Assembly (NCBI GenBank): GCA_023078685.1
Contig: JALGAS010000009.1
Location: forward strand, 1,364,001-1,428,000
Direction: 5' to 3'
Length of the DNA stretch: 64,000 nt
Source of the DNA: Neopestalotiopsis rosae
Lineage: Eukaryota > Ascomycota > Sordariomycetes > Amphisphaeriales > Sporocadaceae
This document shows, in pieces, positions 12,745 to 24,326 of the stretch. Every line of letters begins with the position of its first letter. Position 1 is the stretch's first letter. The notes below the pieces were generated by a model. It saw only the letters and a program-made list of their open reading frames with translations, had not been told where the DNA came from and ran no database searches. A program made the position numbers and the translations under genes.

Positions 12745-15700
12745 TCACGGACGTTTGTGCTCAGGTGTTTCTGGTATCTCCATTGTAGGGTCCCATGTCT
12801 TGATGTCCTCAGAGCCGTCCACTTTGATGTGCCCAGATGCAGTGGTCGGACCATTGCCAAAAGCCGATAGATTATCTTCTGTGAGCTTCTTTGAAGCAAA
12901 AGGAGCGTGTCGACCAAAGACGGAAGAACTTTTGCTCATCGGAGTGTCAGCTCTGGCAGGTTTTGCTGATGAGATGTTCGCTGGTGAGAAAGGTATGGCC
13001 GAAGTCGCAGTAAAGTTATGACCACGGAATGGGGCCGGCGTTTCCACCGTATTTGGAGTCACCCATTTGGTTGGCGCTGTCTGAGGAATTGCCTGGGCAG
13101 GCGGGCCCTCTGGCTGGTAGGGGATAAAGACAGAACCCTCTGGTCCATCTATAATTTGTGGCTCATGAGCCGGTGTGGCGGGAACATCAGTGGGCGGTTG
13201 CTCGGGTACATTCATATCCATATCCACCGGCTGGTTTTCCTTCTGAGGCGTGACCGGCTGTGGGTGTGTCTGCTCGAAATTTGTTGTCGAGTCTAAGTGA
13301 TTCGAATCAAGAGCCGGAAGTTGACCATCCGCAGACACGGTCTCTACTGGAGCATTGTCGGTTGGCGTCGTGCTAGATTGTTCTGTGGGAGGAAGTTGAT
13401 CCTCGGGGACTGGTGTTGCGGTTGCGGATGCCCTCTCTTTAGCTGCTTGTTCTCGAGCTGCTTTCATCTCTTTCGTAACAACATTGATCTTGATTTTCTT
13501 CATGCCACTGGTGATATTATTGATATCATTTCCAGAATCAGGAGTAGCGGTAGATGCCCTCGTAGCTTCGATAGAAGAGCCTGCGTCCAGTGCTTTGTCG
13601 GACTTTCGAACCGGGCTTGATAAGTTGCTGGATGGTGCAGTCGATTTACTTGCAGCCAAACCTTTTCCTTTGGCGTCTTTTCTTGGTGCCCTGGATGCGG
13701 CAGGCTTTGCCTTCTTCGTATTCGTAGTCGTGGACTTGGCGCTGTCTCTCCTCGTTGTCGTGGGTCTCGTTTTTGGGATGGAAAGCGGGCCAGTGGACGT
13801 TCGAACGCTGAGAGATGTGTCTGGACGATCTGTTTGAGCGGTTCCTGGACGATCCGGAATAGAGCGGCCTGGGATATCAAGCGAAGGCTCGCCCGTCGGC
13901 CCATACGGGACAGCTGGTTCCGTAGTTATGGTAGTTATAGCAGATGAACTAAGCCGGCGACTAGGTTGGCGACCATGTGTTGATCCAGCTACATTTGATA
14001 TACCACGTGCAGTAGCCTAGATTACGTTAGCATCTTAGTCACTCAATATCGAAGTCATTTTAATTACCTTCTCGGTGGCCAAAATCGCAGCTCCTGCAAC
14101 CGTCCTCCTGCGGTGCTTGTTAGGGTCCTCAGGCTCGACATATGAGACAGGTTTGCGTTCGCGGCCGCTCTTTCTGAGAGCAGGTGTGCCGGGTGCATCA
14201 TTCAGTTGATCGCTTGGGCTCTCGGACAATCTCAGTTTCTCGCGCTCCTTCTGGTCCTTGATCTCCCTGTGTTCTCTCTTAATTCGAGTTTCCTCTGACT
14301 TTAGTGCATCCCATGTGATACTGTCAACATGACCACCAACAGGAATCAGAAGTCTGCTCATCTCCAGCGTTGCAGAAGGCCAATAGACTAGAGGAGGTGG
14401 GGGAGTGGGCGCCCGAGCCATGACATACGTTCCAGCATCAGGGTTAGTCAAGCCAGAGACTGTGCGCCGAAGCTTGGCGAGCTCTGTGACTTTGGCATTG
14501 GACGACTGTGTGGGCGAACAGTAAGTCGGAATGGGGCCATTATGGAGCGGCTTAGGCTGTGGCTTGGTGGCATTTCGAGCCGCGTCCAGTCGGTCTAGCT
14601 CTGGTACACTCCACCATGAAGAGTCATATGGAAAACCAGCTGCCTTACTTCTGGGATCCGACTCCACGGAAGAGATTGTGCCGCGTCGGCCAAGAGGACT
14701 GACACTCAGGCTGACGCGACGACTCCCACTACGGCTATGGCCGAGGGCCGCATCCTCTTTGGCACGCACGTCACCACCAGCCAGACCGCTGAGATGAGCC
14801 AGGACACCGGAGGACAGAGCACGATCGCTGTAACCACCCTCGAGGCAACTCACGATGCGGCCATCGACAGCGAGACCTTCCTCGAACGACATCTTGACAA
14901 CGTCGCGGCTAATACGTGCGTAAAACTCGGTAGGCACGTTAACCTTGTGACGCTGCATGCCAGGAGATTCGAACTCGCTTGCATCGAAGCCAGCAGAGAA
15001 GAAAATGGCAGCTCTAGGCTCTTGACCAGCAGCTCTGCATTTCTCCGTCTCACGGCGCAAAAAGGCTCGAGCCTTTTCCAGGACGATTGAGATTCGAGTC
15101 CGGTACTGATACCAAAAGTCGGTATGATCTTTCCACTGCTGTAGGTGTACATTCCAGATTGTCTGGGAAAAGGCATCCTCAATACAGAGACTGGCCTTCT
15201 TTATGGTCTCTACGTCGCCTTGCTCACATGGGTACGACTCAATGTCGTGAAGACTAAAGTAACCAATGCTGCTCTTCTTCCATGGAGCGGCATTGCCCTT
15301 GGACCAATGTTTGCGTTCATTGTGCTCCCAGGCAATGTCTTGCGACCCGTCTCCGTGGTGGAGGTCAAAGTCGATGATGGCTGCATGAGTAAGACCATGG
15401 TTCAAGAAGCCATGCATGATGCCAACATGAACATTGTTCAGCCAGCAAAAGCCGTGTGGAAAGCTGGTATCACAATGATGGCCAGGCGGGCGCACAGCCA
15501 CAAAAACTCTCTTTGTAGCAGAGCTTGAAAAGACAGTGTCGACTGCCTCGCATGTTGCGCCAAGAGCCCCTTCAAATGCCGAGAGGGACTCGGGAGAAAG
15601 ATAGAGGTCTCCCTTATGAAATGGCTCTGGAGCTTTTGCGCCATGTCCCCGATCCATTTCTGGACGTTGGATCTCAAGAGTGCCGGCTTGTAATTTCCCT

Positions 15701-16575
15701 TCTGCCCCGTTGCAGAGCATTGCGAGTTCTTCCATCCACTTTGCGCCATGTACATTTGTCACAGCCGGCGAATGCAACGAGAGTTTGCGATCTGTCTTGC
15801 GAATATCAAAAGGCACTTGTAGTGTACTGGGATCTAGGTCGGCGTCAATCGGGACCTTGCCATCTTGGTGTCGTTCACCGAGTCGCACATAAGCCATGGC
15901 AACACCAGTATACACGGCTTGCAATCTTTCCGGCCGCTCGACAATAGTCGCTAGGTTCCCCTTGCCGGCAAACGGTCGTTGGTATCTGTGATTGTAACAA
16001 GCATCCTGTAGTATGACGAGTGTCTCGGTTCGCGGGTCTGGGTTTGATATATGGTGGATTTCGAGTTCTCGACTGAAGTACTCTCGCGCAACATCGGCCT
16101 CGGTCTTGCTAAATCGCACGTCCTCTTCGATAACATGTTGATTGCTGCCATTGCCCCCGAATTTGGCAAAAGTTGGCGAGTGCAGCGCCGAGCTCGAACG
16201 CCTCGATGGAGCGCGGTTGCCTGGGCCGCCGTTGGCTGAATGCAGCGAGTTCGTAGATGCTTTGCGCAAAAGAGTAGGAGTGCCAGATCGCGTAGGGGAT
16301 TGAAATTGCGAGGAAGGGCTCTTGGATGTAGAGCTGCGACGTTGCGAAGGCGTTCCGACAGTCAAGTGATCGAGTCGGGAGACGGTACGTGCTGGATGTG
16401 GCGATGTCGAGGAAGCTCGAGACGGGGACCTCGTATCAGGGGTTGCGAGCGAGAGTTGGTTAAGTGATCGAAGCAGATCGGCATCTGCACCAGTGTTGGC
16501 GTCGTTTGTTGTCAGCGAAGCATTGCCCGTGGGGTTGTTCGCCTGCTGGCCACCAGACCCGCCTGGGGCAGCCAT
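12745..16575 (-). CDS. hos3: Hos3-type class II histone deacetylase
   Basis: Zinc-dependent lysine deacetylase acting on histones in the nucleus or at the bud neck/septum in yeasts. Two exons, 16575-14068 and 14016-12745, join in phase across a 52-nt intron (GTAATT donor, GCTAAC branch, CTAG acceptor) to give 1259 aa. Residues 1-150 are Ser/Pro-rich and disordered. The catalytic domain spans about 160-600, with RPPGHH at 362-367 (active-site His pair), DFDLHHGD at 402-409 (zinc ligands Asp404 and His406), Asp531 in SAGFDASE (third ligand) and LEGGYS near 580. The C-terminal 420 residues are low-complexity (Ser/Thr/Pro/Lys), including a Lys-rich patch around 920-945. Retaining the intron would stop translation after ten extra residues. 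Confidence 0.93.
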
Positions 16576-17920
16576 TGCGACCTGACAGGCGAGAGTTCCT
16601 CAGTGTTCTTCTTTGAGTGGTTTGTGATTCAAAGGGGCAATTTCAAAGAAGCCTTGGAGGCTCCCAAGCTATGGAATGGTGTTCGTGTAGTCGCGACAAA
16701 GGTAAGCCAAGTTATCGCAGAATCTTGAATGTAGGTTGTCAGGGTGAAGCTATTCGCAATAACAAATAATACATCATTCAATCAATACAGCCAATTAATT
16801 ACAGGGGCCTTTGCGCGAAGCGCGTCGTGCCAACCTTGCTGAAAGGGCCCCACCCCCACTAAGTCCACACAGCGCATCATAATGGTCCCTCTGAACCATG
16901 GTACGCGCCCAGTTCTGGAAGCGACGCTTGGTATTCTGTAGCGTGGGATCTAGCTGTTACGTATCTGCTCCTAGGTGACACAGCAGTGAAGTACATGTAA
17001 ACTCTCAGTGCCTGTACTACCTTCTGCGGGCTGGCGGGTACTTGTATCCAGATCCCGTCAATTGATCTCTGGGTGGCTTTGGGTGGTCCCCTTCCCTAAA
17101 TTGATGATTCCCACGTGTGATCTTATTACATCGACCGCCAGAATTTAGAAATACGCACGGTACAATTACCCATTTATTCAAAATATGTTTGCGACTTGCT
17201 CAATGTTTGTTCTAATCTAAACTTACAAATGATGTCTCATATACTTATGGCACCCCTAAATCAGAAGGAAAAAAAAAGGGGGGTTCTTCTCCTCAGCCGT
17301 CTGATTATTCAGTCGCATCATTCGGAATCAACAACAGCTGAACTCTTCGTCTCAAAACAGCATCGCGGAACCCGACGTCACACATTTGTTGTTGTTGGCG
17401 CCCAACATTGAATGCCTTGATTATGCTGATCCAGGCCCAGCTAGGACTACCAATGGATTTCGTTATCATATGCATCATCCCAATGCTTTTCCATGTTGGA
17501 TTTCCATTCGTCTCGTCTAAACTGATCCGCCTCATGGGGTCAGGGGCCGCCTTTTGTAGTTGCTGCCTATCAGTTGTGGACATATGCTGCTTCATATAGT
17601 AACTAATCCATTGCTTAAACATGAAAACAAAACTCTCTGGGAAACCGGGCGATGTTGCGGGGCATATTCCGGCCAACAATGCGGGACTCTCCACACGAGT
17701 ATAACCTAGATGTAAAACCCGGTGAACGGACCAAAGCCCGGGCAGCTACCCATTCGTTTCTCATTTTGGATCTCTGGTCTTCAAGATCGTGGGAGGCGAC
17801 TAGGACCAAATGTTCTTGCTTTTCCGAGGTTCGCCTGTTAGTATATTTGGTTGCCACCTGTGGTACACTTGACTGGATTTGAGAGAGGAACAGCGTTCGC
17901 GTCAGACGTAACATTTGGCC
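16576..17920. other. Divergent promoter region between hos3 and the lyase-like gene
   Basis: 1.35 kb separating two genes transcribed away from each other. No supported gene; the overlapping frames at 17196-17914 on both strands have no family signal. A TTTGCGCGAAGCGCG near-palindrome lies at about 16810-16825. Confidence 0.55.
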
Positions 17921-19257
17921 ATGTATTTGTCCACGACTATAAGCATTTTCGGTGCCTTACTATTTGCGACTGGCCACACGTTTAGCACGGGGCCAGTACG
18001 ACTTTTCAATGACAGCGGTCATGTCCATAACTTTCAGCATCCCGGGGCTTTACACACAGCTGCGGATATCGCAAGGGTCAAACAACGTGTATCAGCTGAG
18101 GGCCAGCCATGGACCAGAGCATATGAGCATCTCGCCAATAACAGTTTGGCGCAGTTGACATGGGCCCCGAAACCTCACACAGTCCTGACCCGCGGGTCCA
18201 ATGCCACATTCAGCCCGAATCAGACGTATTCGGATGCCTACCGTGACGCGCACGCCGCCTACCAGCTAACATGGCGCTACCTGGTCACGGGCAACACCTC
18301 GTTCGCAGACCATGCGGCCCTGATTCTTGACAGCTGGTCCTCCACACTCCAGACCATCAACGGAACCGAGGACCTCTATCTCGCCGCCGGCCTCTACGGT
18401 TACCAGTTTGCCAATGCGGCCGAGCTACTGCGTGTTTATCCGGGTTGGCCTCAATACAATCAGACAGCTTTCGGAAAGATGCTCAACGACATCTTTGCCG
18501 TGTTCAACGAGGACTTTCTTCTGCACCACAATAATAAGCAAGATTTTTATTACGCCAACTGGGATCTTTGTAATATCGCTTCGCTCATGTCTATTGGCAT
18601 TTACAATGACAATCAGACCATGTTTGATTACGCAGTGGATTACTTCATGAATGGGCTTCCCGGCGGCGTGGTGGCCAATGGAGCACTTCCGTTTTACTCG
18701 ATTGCAAACTTCACCGAAGAAGGTTCCTCTGGCGGCAAGATCTTGATGCAAGGCCAAGAGTCTGGGAGAGATCAGGGCCACGCAGGACTGTCGACTATGT
18801 TGACTGGGATGGTAGCACAGCTGGGGTTCAACCAGGGCGTCGATCTGTTTGATGTGTTTGAGCGCGAAATTCTGCACGGGTAAGTCGTCTCCTTTTCCAT
18901 AATGTTTTTCTGATTGTAGAAAAATGCTGAAACGCAGATGGAAGCGCCGAGTATTTCAGCAAGTATAACGTCGGATATGACGTACCGTATACTTCATACA
19001 CTAGTTGGGAAGGAAACTTGAGCGTTATAGCCGAGAAACAACGTTATAATGTTAGGCCAGGAATGGAGCTTATTCATTCACACTACGCAGAACTCAAGGG
19101 ACTGAATGCATCTTGGTCTCAGGAGTTCCGCGACTATGTCAACCAAAACATCACGGCTAATGTCGAAGGAGGAGGTGGCGATTTTGGCCCAAACTCTGGT
19201 GGTTTTGATGCATTTGGACATGGCACACTTCTGTACCGTCTGACACCAGAGTCATAA
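17921..19257 (+). CDS. Secreted alginate-lyase-domain protein
   Basis: Predicted extracellular protein of the (alpha/alpha)-barrel alginate lyase fold that is widespread in fungi; natural substrate unknown. The start is the ATG at 17921 and residues 1-20 form a signal peptide. Exon 1 (17921-18879) ends at a GTAAGT donor. Exon 2 must begin at 18945, after a GAAG acceptor, to stay in frame, giving 423 aa. The junction then reads LHG-AEYFSKYNVGYDVPY, the expected conserved block of the family. The more usual CAG acceptor seven bases upstream would shift the frame and stop after about ten codons. Several N-glycosylation sequons are visible. It ends 139 bp from the convergent GH28-like gene. Confidence 0.8.
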
Positions 19258-19396
19258 ATATGTCTGCTACCTTAATAATCTATGAGACCAAGTTGAGCAA
19301 GATCACAAGGAATATTCGTATCTGCAGAAGAAAATTTCTATAAAAACGATAGTAAACTTGTGACATAGACATCAAAGCTCTTCTACATACGCTATA

Positions 19397-20863
19397 CTAT
19401 TCTGTCGCCTGTATAAACTTCAAACCCTTGACATGCTCATTTACAAAGACGGGTACAAAGTCTTCCATCATGTACCAATGCGGCTTCTTGATTTCAGAGC
19501 AGATCACCGACTCTCCAATCTTGAGGTTTTCAAAAGTTACATTCTCGATGTAATTGTCCTGATCATATCCCAAGATTTGCGCTGGATTGACCGTCTTTGA
19601 CTCTTCGAGACTGAGAGAGATGTTCTTGAATGTGACGTCTCGTATTCCTCGTCCAGGCGCTGTCGTCCACATGGCATTTTGCATGACTCGAAGGTTGAAT
19701 AGTTGGCCTTTGGTAATCTTTTCCACTCGAACATTCTCGATGTGGATATTGCAAAAGAGGTTTCGGTCGGCCGCGTTGATTGCAACGCACCCCTGGTACC
19801 AGAGCTGATTCTCCTCATGATCCAAGATGTCTATGTTGCTGATCCTAACGTTGCGGGTCGTTTCGGGCTTTGCGGGATTCCCATGAGTCCCCATGTTAAT
19901 CGGATGAGCAATATCTGGGAGCAGGACACAGTTGCGAATGGTGATGTTCTCCGAGTCTCCATACCAGTCCCAACGGTGGGAGTACAAGGCAATGGTGTCG
20001 TCCGAGTTGCGGAGGAAGCAGTTCTCAATGGTGATGTCTGAGGAGCAGAAGAAGTCGATGCCATCGCCGTTGCCCGCAGAGGAGAATGACCGATAGCCGT
20101 CCACACGAACCCTGGTACATTCTCCAGCCGAAAGGCTGAAACCGCTGGCGCCCAATGATGTTATGTTCTCTACGAGAATATCGTGTGCTTTACTCATATG
20201 GATGGCGCCGCCCAGTTCTCGCTGTTTGTATCCTCCCTGCGGGCTGCAGATGAATCCGTGACCTCGAACCGAGCTGTTCGAAACACCAATAAAATTCAAC
20301 CGAAAAGTGATATAAGCACCACTAGCCAGATATACAGTTGTGTCTGAAGGCACATGTAGATTTACGCCATCAGTGACTCTCGAAGATGCCGTGCCATTGT
20401 TGATTCCTGGCCCAAAGAACCAGACGCCATCTCTATCGTCCGTCGGTCGGTCTGCATTGAGTCTATTGGCAAGCACATGCAGAGCTTGGTATTTATCACC
20501 ATTCAGCTCCAGCATGACATCCTGCGGCTTTTGTAATGTAAAAGTCACCACATCCCCACCTAGTATTACCGCGTCTATATCTCGCGACAATGGCCGGACG
20601 GTAGCCTTGGTCACCTGGTGACGTGTGTACCGAGCTCTGATCTCTATGGGCACGCCCATATCAAACGAGGCAACTGATACAACGTGCTTGTGGAAGGTAT
20701 TGCCTTGTAGATTTGGCTTTGCCACTTCTGTAGCGCACGTCGGAACTCTTGTCCATGGCCCGTCTGCTGACTGCAAAAGTGGTCTGATCTCGACTAGGAA
20801 ACTGTCATCGGCAGCAACCTCGGACGGTAGCTCCGGAACATACAGCGGTGATATCGTCGTCAT
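19397..20863 (-). CDS. GH28-like right-handed beta-helix glycosidase (polygalacturonase-related)
   Basis: Single-exon 488-aa protein starting at ATG 20863; the frame is open upstream but offers only TTG. An N-terminal beta-sandwich-like domain (about 1-110) precedes parallel beta-helix repeats rich in Asn ladders. The active-site region carries NGDGID (about 280) and NSDDTIAL (about 300), corresponding to NTDG and GDD of GH28 enzymes, followed by GTHGN. The canonical RIK motif is not obvious, so substrate preference may differ from polygalacturonan. No signal peptide is seen, pointing to an intracellular enzyme acting on imported oligosaccharides. A TATATA element lies about 65 bp upstream. 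It is convergent with the lyase-like gene, suggesting a small polysaccharide-use module. Confidence 0.78.
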   Translation of the reverse strand: MTTISPLYVPELPSEVAADDSFLVEIRPLLQSADGPWTRVPTCATEVAKPNLQGNTFHKHVVSVASFDMGVPIEIRARYTRHQVTKATVRPLSRDIDAVILGGDVVTFTLQKPQDVMLELNGDKYQALHVLANRLNADRPTDDRDGVWFFGPGINNGTASSRVTDGVNLHVPSDTTVYLASGAYITFRLNFIGVSNSSVRGHGFICSPQGGYKQRELGGAIHMSKAHDILVENITSLGASGFSLSAGECTRVRVDGYRSFSSAGNGDGIDFFCSSDITIENCFLRNSDDTIALYSHRWDWYGDSENITIRNCVLLPDIAHPINMGTHGNPAKPETTRNVRISNIDILDHEENQLWYQGCVAINAADRNLFCNIHIENVRVEKITKGQLFNLRVMQNAMWTTAPGRGIRDVTFKNISLSLEESKTVNPAQILGYDQDNYIENVTFENLKIGESVICSEIKKPHWYMMEDFVPVFVNEHVKGLKFIQATE

Positions 20864-21860
20864 TTTGTATTCGAGTAATGATAATCGGCAAACACTGGAT
20901 ATAGCGAGACTAGAATGGATGGGCTCAAACGTATATATTTGTTTGTTTATGAGGCAACGACGCAATCGTAGGCAACATGTCGTTATAAACTCATTTTACG
21001 CAGAGAAAATCTAGAGGGAATTGATTCAATTGTGCAATATGAAGGTTGGATGCAACTTCGGAGACCTTGCCGGCAATTGGTCCGTTTTCCGCATGACCTA
21101 ACTTACCCGTCGGGTTTACAAGGATTACAACTGCCAACGTATGAAGTGGCCCTTATGTCTCTCCTGGGATGGATTCTTTTAATGCTCAGATCTTTGCGAT
21201 CATCACATAGAAGCCGGTCAGGACCTTGAAACCAGGCCGGTTTCTTTGTGTCACCACTATCATGAATAGGACAAGACAGGAGTTCAATGCCCTCGACCTT
21301 GTGCTCCAATATGTTCCCATCCGTTTCACAGACATATAGATTTCGACCCTTCCTCGGAGATCTGACATCTGTGACCACACAAGCCGTAGGATATATTCTA
21401 TTGTCACTTAGCAGAAGTGATTTCGGGGTGCTACCGGTATACTATCGTATGTAAGAGAACAATGCGTGCCGTTCATGGAGTATAATATAGCCTTTACCAA
21501 AGCAATAATTTAATGGGGCCTATGAAATCATTCCGTCCCGCTCTGGCATTGGCGAGTCAAGGACTCAAGGTACCTAGCCGACCCCACTACGCCGGCAACG
21601 GAGGACCATCCAAGCCAGTCCTGCAGGGACTATTTCGGATTGTTAAGCAGAAAACCTTCCTATTCCTCCCATTTCCTATCCATTCATCAACGCCACATTC
21701 CCAAGAATCAGCAAATAACAAAAGCATAGATCCAAGAAGACTCGCCCTGTCTCTACTACTGCCTGTTCATACTCGATACGCTCAGAACCCTCGACAACTA
21801 CGCACACCAATTATAATTTATCAGTAGCACCCCGCAATAGTTCTGCCCGCCGCCGCCACC
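20864..21860. other. Divergent promoter region between the GH28-like gene and nbp35
   Basis: About 1 kb shared by two divergently transcribed genes. A TATATATTTG stretch near 20930 is well placed as a TATA element for the minus-strand gene. The short frames inside show no family signal. Confidence 0.5.
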
Positions 21861-22889
21861 ATGGCGCCTTCACTGGAAGAACCCGAAGCCGTTCAAGATG
21901 TGCTGTCGAATCCGATAAAGGCCAAGCCCCAACTCGTCGCCCCCGAACCAGAACACTGCCCCGGCCCGGAGTCGCAAGCCGCCGGCAAGGCCGACTCGTG
22001 CGCCGGCTGCCCGAACCAGGCGATATGCGCCTCGGCGCCCAAGGGACCCGACCCCGACATTCCGCTCATCTCGGCGCGGCTCTCGGGGATCAAGCACAAG
22101 ATCCTGATCCTCTCGGGCAAGGGCGGCGTCGGCAAGAGCACCTTTACCAGCCTGCTCGGCCACGCCTTTGCGACGCGCGAGGAGAGCAACGTCGGCATCA
22201 TGGACACGGACATTTGCGGGCCCTCGATCCCCAAGATGATGGGCGTCGAGTCCGAGACCATTCACGTGTCGGGCACCGGCTGGAGCCCCGTCTGGGTGAC
22301 GGACAACCTGGGCGTCATGAGTATACAGTTTATGCTGCCGAACCGGGACGACGCTGTGATATGGCGCGGCCCGAAAAAGAATGGACTCATTAAGCAGTTC
22401 CTCAAGGACGTCGAGTGGGGTGATTTGGATTTCCTCCTGGTCGATACGCCACCGGGCACGAGCGACGAACATTTGAGTGTCAACAGTTTCTTAAAAGAGA
22501 GCGGCATTGATGGCGCAGTCATGGTCACGACACCACAAGAAGTTGCGCTGCTAGATGTGAGGAAAGAAATCGACTTTTGCAGAAAGGCAGGCATCCGCGT
22601 GCTTGGCCTGGTTGAAAATATGAGCGGGTTCGTGTGTCCAAATTGCACGCACGAGAGTCAAATATTTAGAGCTACGACTGGTGGAGGCGCAGCCTTGGCA
22701 GCAGAGATGGGCATTCCGTTCCTGGGCGAGGTACCATTAGACCCGAGGATAGGAAGGTCCTGTGACTACGGAGAGAGTTTCTTCGACGCCTTTCCTGAAA
22801 GTCCAGCCTGCATGGCTCTGAAGAGAGTAGTACGAGGGCTGGGAGATCAACTGGGATTAGACCCTCAGCACGTCCTCCCCGACGAGTGA
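21861..22889 (+). CDS. nbp35: Cytosolic Fe-S cluster assembly scaffold Nbp35
   Basis: P-loop NTPase of the Mrp/Nbp35 family that, with Cfd1, assembles [4Fe-4S] clusters for cytosolic and nuclear proteins. Intron-free, 342 aa. The N-terminal four-cysteine ferredoxin-like motif (Cys33, 47, 50 and 56) distinguishes Nbp35 from Cfd1. The deviant Walker [10 protein letters not shown] is at 86-94, the [14 protein letters not shown] block at 115-128, and [11 protein letters not shown] at 194-204. The CPNC motif (Cys259 and Cys262) binds the bridging cluster. The start codon sits in GCCGCCACCATGG, an unusually complete Kozak context. The first 500 bases are markedly GC-rich compared with the rest. Confidence 0.97.
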   Translation: MAPSLEEPEAVQDVLSNPIKAKPQLVAPEPEHCPGPESQAAGKADSCAGCPNQAICASAPKGPDPDIPLISARLSGIKHKILILSGKGGVGKSTFTSLLGHAFATREESNVGIMDTDICGPSIPKMMGVESETIHVSGTGWSPVWVTDNLGVMSIQFMLPNRDDAVIWRGPKKNGLIKQFLKDVEWGDLDFLLVDTPPGTSDEHLSVNSFLKESGIDGAVMVTTPQEVALLDVRKEIDFCRKAGIRVLGLVENMSGFVCPNCTHESQIFRATTGGGAALAAEMGIPFLGEVPLDPRIGRSCDYGESFFDAFPESPACMALKRVVRGLGDQLGLDPQHVLPDE

Positions 22890-22995
22890 TCGTGGCCACG
22901 AATGATATCAAGAATATATGAATTATGATGAACCATAGCCTTTCATCCGTTCGGGTCGTTTGCTCAGTGATCGCTGAATTCCGTGTGTCTCGATC

Positions 22996-23685
22996 TCAGT
23001 TTGAAGATGCCAGTTGCTTGGGGATATCCTCTAGGTCATCCACGCTTTCAATGTCGATAACCCTTCCAACCTCACTCGTATTTCGCATCAACTCCTTTGC
23101 GCCGGCGTATAGCATGCGCAACTCGGCATTGGCGGTGATGGGGAGATAATACAGCATAACGTAGGGAACCGAGAGACGACCGTCCGGCTGTCATGCGCAA
23201 CAATCAGCGTTTGCTTCACTTCTTTGGGTAAGTATACGGATGAGTTAATCACTGACCATTGTCAAGGGGTGGCTCAGCAGCACAAATCTTGGCGAGTGAT
23301 CTGGGAGGTCGTCGCCAATCTCCTCCAAGGACTTGTAGACTACCTTGTCCTCATCTTGCTTGATTTCCTTGGTCTTCTTGTCGATTGTGTCTAAATGGAT
23401 ATAGTATCTCTGTATCAGCGCTCGTGCTCGTTGTGGCCGTCGTGCATGCTGGATCGAATTCGCGAAGATTGTTGTGCCAGGCCCAACTAGGGATGTCTGT
23501 AGGGTGTGTACATACAAATGACAGCCTGAGGACCGCTGGATCTTGAGGTGCCCAAGCGGAACTTGCGAAGATGGTCTTTTGTCTCCTGAGAGAAAGTGAA
23601 GAGCCTTGCTTCGGAGCTCTAGAAGGGGGAGGTTTTGTCAGCGGGCGCAGCCAGGGAAGTGGAAAGCAAGTCGCAAGCATACCAT
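22996..23685 (-). CDS. gmf1: Glia maturation factor (ADF-H domain), Arp2/3 debranching factor
   Basis: Small ADF/cofilin-homology protein; GMF binds Arp2/3 complex, removes actin branches and inhibits nucleation. Four exons on the minus strand, 23685-23683, 23618-23516, 23390-23257 and 23187-22996, join in phase to 143 aa, the family length. The first exon is only the ATG. The spliced protein begins MSSEARLFTFSQETKDHLRKF and carries VYKSLEEIGDDLPDH, PRFVLLSHPLTMPDGR and MLYAGAKELMRN, all GMF landmarks. Intron 2 (125 nt) uses a TTTAG acceptor; using the CAG at 23419 instead would break frame or add a stop. The last donor is GTCAGT. Confidence 0.93.
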
Positions 23686-24326
23686 GGCGATAGCTAGCGA
23701 TTTCGAGCGGGGGAATACAGGATCGACTCTCGAGGGTGTAGGGCCTAGGCAGATGGTAGATGCTCGACGTTTCAAGCTCGAGTGTCACAGTATCAAAGGA
23801 TAAATAAGTAGGGAATATAAAAAACAGGTACCCAAGGTGAGAAAGGTATGAATATAGTGTACAATGATGAAATGTTACTCACCCCCCATAATCCCTTTCT
23901 GCATTAGATCACGCCAGCTTAGCGATTAACCCCTCCATGGAGACGCGCGGGACCTGGAACTTGAGCTCCTAACGCGGAGCCCTCAATTCTCCACCTCCGG
24001 CAAATGGGTCCTGGTCTGCCTTGTAGGTACCTACCATAGCGCGGTTGGCGGGTGGAAACGACATCATCACTTGGTGTCGTGCCTGTGTTTACTTGGGTAG
24101 TGGATGTCAAGCAAAGACATTGAAGTCTCTCTTTGTACATACGAGAATCTGATTTTCTGCTGCCTAGCCCGGTGTCTGCCTTCCTTCCTTGCCTAGAATC
24201 GAGTGAGGCTCATTGAATTTCTAATCCACAAACGGACTAAGCCATCGATCCGATTAGTGCATCTCACCAGTCCCGATTCCGTCCTCTCTCTTTTTCCACT
24301 TTCCGTACTTGGACCCAGTTGAACTT
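23686..24326. other. Divergent promoter region between gmf1 and the MoCF-domain gene
   Basis: 640 bases with no supported gene, lying between two genes transcribed away from each other. CT-rich stretches near 24280-24300 precede the start of the plus-strand gene. Confidence 0.5.

Noticed and set aside
17196..17914. Several frames in the hos3/lyase intergenic region
   Set aside because: They overlap on both strands, lack family signals and sit in a divergent promoter region.
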